The position numbers were made by a program, and so were the translations under genes. From assembly GCA_963703385.1 (NCBI GenBank), contig OY969816.1, forward strand, positions 992,001 through 1,056,000: 64,000 nucleotides of DNA. Reading direction: 5' to 3'. Position 1 is the first letter of the stretch, and each line of letters starts with the position of its first letter. A model generated the notes under the pieces. It was not told the DNA's origin, ran no database searches, and worked only from the letters and a program-made list of their open reading frames with translations. Shown here in pieces: positions 63,219-64,000 of the stretch. The stretch comes from Rhodoblastus sp963703385 (lineage in GTDB: Bacteria; Pseudomonadota; Alphaproteobacteria; Rhizobiales; Beijerinckiaceae).

Positions 63219-64000
63219 ATGTCCGAACGCGCCGCATTTTACATCACCACGGCCATTCCCTACGCCAATGGCGCGCCCCATATCGGCCACGCCTATGAGC
63301 GCATCGCCACCGACGCCTTCGCGCGTTTTTATCGGCTCAACGGGCGGGACGTGCTGTTCGTCACCGGCATGGACGAGCACGGCCAGAAAATGCAGCAGAC
63401 CGCCGCGCGCGAGGGCCTGACCCCCCAGGCGCTTGCCGACCGCACGGCGGCGCAGTTCCAGGCCATGGGCGAGAAGCTGAACGCAGTCGCCGACGATGTG
63501 GTGCGCACGACGCAACCCCGCCACAAGACCTGCGTGCAGGAAATCTGGCGCCGCATGGCGGCGAACGGCGATATTTATCTGTCGAAATATTCCGGCTGGT
63601 ATTCAGTTCGCGACGAGGCCTATTACGACGAAGGCGAGCTGACCGAGAACGCGGATGGGAAAAAATTCGCGCCGACCGGCACGCCGGTCGAATGGGTCGA
63701 GGAGGAGAGCTATTTCTTCCGGCTTTCGGCCTATGCCGAAAAGCTTCTGGCCCATTACCAGGCCCATCCCGACTTCGTCACCCCGGAAAAATACCGCAAC
63801 GAGATCGTGGCTTTCGTCAAGCGCGGCCTGAACGACCTGTCCATCAGCCGCACCACGTTCGACTGGGGCGTTCCCGTGCCGGGCGACGAGCGCCATGTGA
63901 TGTATGTCTGGGTGGACGCGCTCACCAATTATCTGACCGCGACGGAATGGTTCGAAGGTGGCCCTCGTGGAAAATACTGGCCGGCGGACGCTCATGTCAT
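63219..64000 (+). CDS. metG: Methionyl-tRNA synthetase, 5' part (runs off window)
   Basis: The first 260 residues of MetRS. FYITTAIPYANGAPHIGHAYERIATDAFARF has the HIGH motif (HIGH), and VTGMDEHGQKMQQTA is the next family block. The connective region reads YSGWYSVRDEAYYDEGELTE without the CxxC zinc knuckles of the E. coli type, as in zinc-free MetRS forms common in Rhizobiales. Then YVWVDALTNYLTA contains the methionine pocket. The KMSKS motif and C-terminal part are beyond 64000. ATG 63219 has no strong ribosome-binding site but fits the family. Confidence 0.93.
   Translation, partial: MSERAAFYITTAIPYANGAPHIGHAYERIATDAFARFYRLNGRDVLFVTGMDEHGQKMQQTAAREGLTPQALADRTAAQFQAMGEKLNAVADDVVRTTQPRHKTCVQEIWRRMAANGDIYLSKYSGWYSVRDEAYYDEGELTENADGKKFAPTGTPVEWVEEESYFFRLSAYAEKLLAHYQAHPDFVTPEKYRNEIVAFVKRGLNDLSISRTTFDWGVPVPGDERHVMYVWVDALTNYLTATEWFEGGPRGKYWPADAHV

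Overview
The window is a GC-rich (roughly 60-65% by eye) alphaproteobacterial chromosome segment. The conserved blocks rpsF-rpsR-DUF2232-rplI-dnaB-alr, rne / amiC-mrcA-prfB and fabD-fabG-acpP-fabF-mltG-yicC-gmk, together with an ATP12 chaperone gene, point to the Hyphomicrobiales (Rhizobiales). The DsrC-like protein, propionyl-CoA carboxylase and an alkB relic would fit a Beijerinckiaceae/Methylocystaceae-like organism, but that family-level placement is inference only.

Layout. 1-2.2 kb: accessory left edge with a truncated HigB-type toxin gene, its likely operator, a serine-recombinase relic, a DsrC/TusE-family gene and a LysR regulator. 2.3-4.6 kb: membrane PAS-GGDEF-EAL protein. 4.9-14.3 kb: type II fatty acid synthesis genes, mltG (frameshifted), yicC, gmk and pccB, closed by a clear terminator. 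14.4-16.4 kb: second GGDEF-EAL protein. 16.5-25 kb: HicA-like orphan, ybdD-cstA, a solitary Rieske subunit, a membrane metallophosphoesterase, a HAD phosphatase and ATP12. 23.9-29 kb: amiC-mrcA-prfB, with the RF2 programmed frameshift visible. 29-38.3 kb: rne with a long leader, alr (frameshifted), dnaB and the S6/S18/L9 cluster. 38.6-39.5 kb: a small AT-rich foreign insert. 39.6-49.7 kb: a methyltransferase gene and a cell-surface glycan locus: a five-gene overlapping minus-strand operon (GT2, Gfo/Idh, methyltransferase, GtrA, GT4) flanked by two large plus-strand polytopic membrane proteins. 49.6-64 kb: ABC-F ATPase, DsbA-like, aminotransferase, papain-like protease, tyrS, a 42-bp tandem-repeat array next to a compositionally odd gene, YjbQ, EcsC, a transglutaminase-like protease, queA, SDR, an internally deleted alkB relic and the 5' part of metG.

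How genes work together. FabD, FabG, AcpP and FabF supply acyl chains; MltG, PBP1A, AmiC and Alr serve the wall; RNase E, RF2, S6, S18, L9, TyrRS, MetRS, QueA and DnaB are information-processing housekeeping. The 40-49.7 kb locus carries the parts list of an undecaprenyl-phosphate-sugar system (a GtrB-like GT2, a GtrA-like flippase, candidate GT-C enzymes) and is the best candidate here for an uncharacterised system.

Caveat. At least three genes (mltG, alr, alkB relic) are broken by a single-base change in or beside a homopolymer. Since mltG and alr are otherwise intact, sequencing or assembly error is the simplest reading for those two. No tRNA, rRNA, CRISPR array or intact insertion sequence was recognised.
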